The position numbers and the translations under genes are program-made. Below are positions 61,102 to 64,000 of a stretch of 64,000 bases of DNA, piece after piece. Below the pieces are notes generated by a model, which worked only from the letters and a program-made list of their open reading frames with translations, searched no databases and was not told the origin of the DNA. Source of the DNA: Phycisphaerales bacterium (GTDB taxonomy: Bacteria; Planctomycetota; Phycisphaerae; Phycisphaerales; UBA1924); the NCBI GenBank assembly GCA_016709445.1, contig JADJMV010000004.1:1-64000 (forward strand), read 5' to 3'. Positions within the stretch are counted from its first letter, which is position 1. Every line of letters begins with the position of its first letter.

Positions 61102-63042
61102 ATGCACACACCGAGGTATCCGCTGATGAGTCCGGACCGCAAACCGCAGGACGTCGGCCTTTTGCTCGTGAGCGCCGGGATGGCGATCTCCCTGGCCGGG
61201 TGCGTCTCCCCCCTCGACCACGACCGGGAGCAGGCCCTGCGGCGCGGCGTGCTCGACACGGTCCGGCAGGAGGTGGCCGATGCCGAGCTGCGTCCCGACC
61301 CCCGCACCGCGACGCGGGCCACCGAGCCGCTCCCGGTCCGCCAGGACTTCATGCCCGAGCTCGAGAAGATGGCCGGCCCGGCCTCCCGCGATTTCGCATC
61401 CGTGAACTATGGCGAGGACCTGATGGGCGGGCAGGCCCGGACCGTCGGCGTGTCGCTGGAGCGTGCGGTCCACGCGGCGGTGCAGAACAACCTGGAATTG
61501 CAGTTCGCACGCCTGGCCCCGGCCATCAGCGAGGCCGACGTGGTCAGCGCCGAGGCCGCCTTCGACTGGGTGTTTTTCAACAACTTCAACTGGACCGACC
61601 GCGACCAGGAAAGCCCCACAACTTCGCTCGGCATCACCAACGGACGCGACCAGCGTCAGGTGGTCAACAACGCGACGGGCATCCGTCGGCCCTTGGAGTC
61701 GGGTAGCCGGTTCAGCGTGCAGCAGGAACTCATCTATACCGACTTCGAGACCCGGGGCCTGACCTATTCGCCCGACCCGGCGACGCAAGCGGCCCTGACG
61801 TTGCAGTTCGACCAGCCCCTCCTCCGCAACTTCGGCTCCGACGTCGCGCTCGCCCAGGTCCGCCTCAACCGGAATGCCGAACGCGACGCCGTCGCCAAGC
61901 TCCGGATCCAGCTCATCCAGAAAATCACGCAGACCGAGACGACCTACTGGGAGCTCGTCCGCGCCCAGCACGACGTGGTCATCCTCTCCCGGCTGCTCGA
62001 ACGGGGCATCAAGACCCGCGATCAGCTCGACGTCCGCCTCAATTCCGGCCTGGATGTGCCCCCCTCGCAGCTCGCGGACGCCGTCGCCCGCGTCGAACGC
62101 CGCAAGATCGACGTATTCAAGGCCCGCGATGCCGTCCGTGAGGCCAGCGACAAGCTCAAGGTCCTGATGAACGATCCGGACCTGCCCGTCGGTACCGAGA
62201 CCCTCGTGACCCCGCTGGACCAGCCGGTTGACGAGGCGATGTCGTACAGCCTGCTGGACTCGCTGACCACCGCCGTCCAGCGCCGGCCCGAGATCGACCA
62301 GGCGGTGCTCTCTATCGACAACACCTCGATCCGGCAGACCGTCGCCGCCAACCAGCGCCTGCCGCAGCTCGACCTGCAGGTCCAGACCAGATTCCAGGGC
62401 ATGGCCAGCGCGCTGGGCGCGGTCAGCGACGAATTCGACGGCCGGTTTGTCGACTATGTCGTCGGTCTCGCCTTCGAACAGCCCATCGGCAACCGGGCCG
62501 CCGAAGCCACCGACGTCCGCCGCCGCCTCGAGCGCGAGCAGGCGGTCATCAGCTACCGGAACACGGTGCAGCAGATCGTCCGCGACGTGAAGTCGTCGCT
62601 CCGGACCGTGCTGACGAACTACCAGATCATCGGCACCGCCCGCTCCTCGCGGATCACGGCCGCCGACTCCCTCCGCGCTCTCGAAGTCGAGAACGACCTG
62701 ATCCGCGACCGCTCGTCCGAACGGCTCGAACTCGAGTTCAATCGCCAGGAAGCGTTGGCCAGCGCGGAGCGTTCGGAAATCCAGGCGATCACCGACCTCA
62801 ACTCCTCCGTCGCCCAGCTCTACGCCTCCATGGGCACGTCGCTCGAACGCAACAGCATCAAGCTGGCCATCCCCACCGCCGAGCAAGCCCTTGCCGGGCG
62901 GCGGTCCGCCGATTGGTGGGAGTCGTGGGGCCGGCGAGGCGAGGCTCCCGCTCCCGCGACCACCGCCCCTGAGGCCGAGCCCGCGCCCGACGCACCACCG
63001 GCCGATCTCGGGGGCGCCGGCGGGCCCGCCGGGGGCCAGTGA
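61102..63042 (+). CDS. TolC-family outer membrane efflux protein, predicted lipoprotein
   Basis: The 646-residue protein forms outer membrane channels for efflux or type I secretion. The N-terminus has a lipobox-like end (AISLAGCVSP). It contains two OEP (outer membrane efflux) repeats: VGVSLERAVHAAVQNNLELQ, DVALAQVRLNRNAERDAVAK and NRQEALASAERSEIQAITDL, with the usual ..N.eL..A....e.A.a.. helices in each. An Ala/Pro-rich C-terminal tail (APAPATTAPEAEPAPDAPPA) is outside the fold. It is unusually long. Start 61102 (or 61126) precedes the signal. Confidence 0.87.
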   Translation: MHTPRYPLMSPDRKPQDVGLLLVSAGMAISLAGCVSPLDHDREQALRRGVLDTVRQEVADAELRPDPRTATRATEPLPVRQDFMPELEKMAGPASRDFASVNYGEDLMGGQARTVGVSLERAVHAAVQNNLELQFARLAPAISEADVVSAEAAFDWVFFNNFNWTDRDQESPTTSLGITNGRDQRQVVNNATGIRRPLESGSRFSVQQELIYTDFETRGLTYSPDPATQAALTLQFDQPLLRNFGSDVALAQVRLNRNAERDAVAKLRIQLIQKITQTETTYWELVRAQHDVVILSRLLERGIKTRDQLDVRLNSGLDVPPSQLADAVARVERRKIDVFKARDAVREASDKLKVLMNDPDLPVGTETLVTPLDQPVDEAMSYSLLDSLTTAVQRRPEIDQAVLSIDNTSIRQTVAANQRLPQLDLQVQTRFQGMASALGAVSDEFDGRFVDYVVGLAFEQPIGNRAAEATDVRRRLEREQAVISYRNTVQQIVRDVKSSLRTVLTNYQIIGTARSSRITAADSLRALEVENDLIRDRSSERLELEFNRQEALASAERSEIQAITDLNSSVAQLYASMGTSLERNSIKLAIPTAEQALAGRRSADWWESWGRRGEAPAPATTAPEAEPAPDAPPADLGGAGGPAGGQ

Positions 63043-63051
63043 GCCCGAGGC

Positions 63052-64000
63052 ATGCACAGCGGGCCTGAGGACATCGCCCACGCGGTCAGCCTGCTCAAGC
63101 AAGGCCGCCTGGTCGCATTCCCCACCGAGACAGTCTACGGCTTGGGCGCAGATGCCCTGAACGCCGGCGCGGTCGACGCGGTGTTCCGCGCCAAGGGTCG
63201 CCCCGCGACGAATCCGCTGATCGTGCACGTCGTCGATGAGGCGATGGCACGGCGCGTCTCCTCCCAGTGGCCCCGGGCCGCATCCGTCCTCGCCGAACGC
63301 TTCTGGCCCGGCCCGCTCACACTCGTCCTGCCTCGTGCCCCGGCCGTGCCGGACGCCGTCGCCGCCGGCGGCGCCACCGTCGCGGTCCGCTGCCCAGACC
63401 ATCCGCTCACCCTCGCACTGATCGAGACGCTCGGCGCCCCACTTGTCGGACCGAGCGCGAACCGCTCCGGGGGCATCTCGCCGACCTGCGCCGAGCATGT
63501 CCGGGAGAGCTTCTCCGAAGCGGAGGTCTTTGTGCTCGATGGCGGCCCCTGCGTCGGGGGGATCGAGTCCACCGTCGTGGACCTGACCACCGATCCGCCG
63601 AGGGTCCTGCGCCCGGGGCTGATCACCTCCGACCAGATCGCGGCCGCTCTGGGGACTCCCGTCGAGGCCAACAACCCCGGCCCCGCAGAACAGATCGCAC
63701 GATCGCCGGGACAGCACCGGTCGCACTACGCGCCCGCGACGCCCCTGAGGCTGGTGGCGCCGGCCGGCCTCACCCAGGCCCTCGGCGCCGAAGAGGGCGC
63801 CGCCGTGGTGCTGGGGCCGGCGGACATCCTCGTCTCGAATCCACACACGAGCATCGAGATGCCCCACGCTCCCGCGGCCTACGCCGCCCGGCTGTACGCG
63901 GCCCTGCGCGAGGCCGATGCTCAGCGGCTGCCCAGGATCCTCGTCGTGCAGCCCTGGGGCGACTCGCCGCCCACGGCGGCATGGGAGGCCGTCGCCGACC
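63052..64000 (+). CDS. L-threonylcarbamoyladenylate synthase (TsaC/Sua5), cut by the window end
   Basis: The enzyme makes threonylcarbamoyl-AMP for tRNA t6A modification. It starts MHSGPEDIAHAVSLLKQGRL (63052) and has FPTETVYGLGADAL, FRAKGRPATNPLIVHV (KxR), VGPSANRSGGISPT, and IESTVVDLTTDPPRVLRPGL. SPGQHRSHYAPATPL marks the Sua5-type C-terminal extension, and LYAALREADAQRLPRILVVQ lies within the Sua5 domain. The frame is open to the last base (about 316 codons), so the C-terminus lies beyond the window. The start follows GAGG, 9 bp after the end of the TolC gene. Confidence 0.93.
   Translation, partial: MHSGPEDIAHAVSLLKQGRLVAFPTETVYGLGADALNAGAVDAVFRAKGRPATNPLIVHVVDEAMARRVSSQWPRAASVLAERFWPGPLTLVLPRAPAVPDAVAAGGATVAVRCPDHPLTLALIETLGAPLVGPSANRSGGISPTCAEHVRESFSEAEVFVLDGGPCVGGIESTVVDLTTDPPRVLRPGLITSDQIAAALGTPVEANNPGPAEQIARSPGQHRSHYAPATPLRLVAPAGLTQALGAEEGAAVVLGPADILVSNPHTSIEMPHAPAAYAARLYAALREADAQRLPRILVVQPWGDSPPTAAWEAVAD

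Overview
This is about 64 kb of a high-GC (roughly two thirds G+C by eye) bacterial chromosome. It most likely comes from the Planctomycetota, class Phycisphaerae. The evidence is protein style: prepilins with the FTLIELLVVIAIIALL start and LLPALGKAREA continuation, a dockerin-like C-terminus with two xDxNxDGxVNTLDVLAFLN repeats, a PEP-CTERM-like tail (PAPG, hydrophobic stretch, RRRR), membrane proteins with a CGYDLxGLP/CPECG zinc ribbon, and secreted esterase, sulfotransferase and GH99-like genes. This taxonomic placement is inferred from gene content; no 16S gene is present.

Layout. 1-13 kb: tRNA-Glu (TTC), nadD, an OmpA-type lipoprotein, an amidohydrolase, a YHS-domain protein, a sugar O-acetyltransferase, a Gfo/Idh/MocA lipoprotein, an ECF sigma factor coupled to a small membrane protein, a GH71/99-like hydrolase and a large secreted metalloprotease. 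13.2-16.1 kb: a foreign island, made of a TA-flanked IS630-type element followed by about 1.9 kb of lower-GC DNA with a decayed gene that I read as a HEPN-family (RiboL-PSP-HEPN-like) protein. 16.1-23.4 kb: glycosylasparaginase, a lipoprotein, an MBL-fold hydrolase, sialate O-acetylesterase and a TPR-sulfotransferase. 23.5-34.6 kb: the minus-strand core operon rplK-rplA-rplJ-rplL-rpoB-rpoC. 34.8-49.2 kb: a TPR protein, lipoproteins, an amidohydrolase/glycosyltransferase divergent pair, a flavin reductase-like protein, an isolated mraZ, a CHRD/PEP-CTERM protein, two prepilins, a coiled-coil membrane protein, and a frameshifted MGMT gene coupled to threonine aldolase. 49.3-64 kb: aconitase, a zinc-ribbon membrane protein, an HTH regulator plus aspartyl protease pair, fumarylacetoacetase, a FIST-domain protein, an SH3-like secreted protein, a TolC-family protein, and a Sua5/TsaC gene cut by the window end.

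Quality of the sequence. Seven otherwise convincing genes, including the essential rpoB (twice), acnA and fah (twice), carry single frameshifts, many of them in C/G runs, and the tRNA-Glu acceptor arm looks one base short. I read these as consensus errors of the assembly rather than biology. The HEPN-like gene is different: it has four lesions in about 1.1 kb inside low-GC DNA, so it is probably a true pseudogene.

The most interesting items are the decayed HEPN-like gene beside the IS630 element, the apparent loss of the second zinc site in RpoC, an isolated mraZ whose predicted -10 lies inside an inverted repeat, an AT-rich palindrome in front of the HTH/aspartyl-protease pair, and several families of GC-rich palindromic repeats. 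I see no CRISPR array, no rRNA, no complete prophage and no intact novel multi-gene system.
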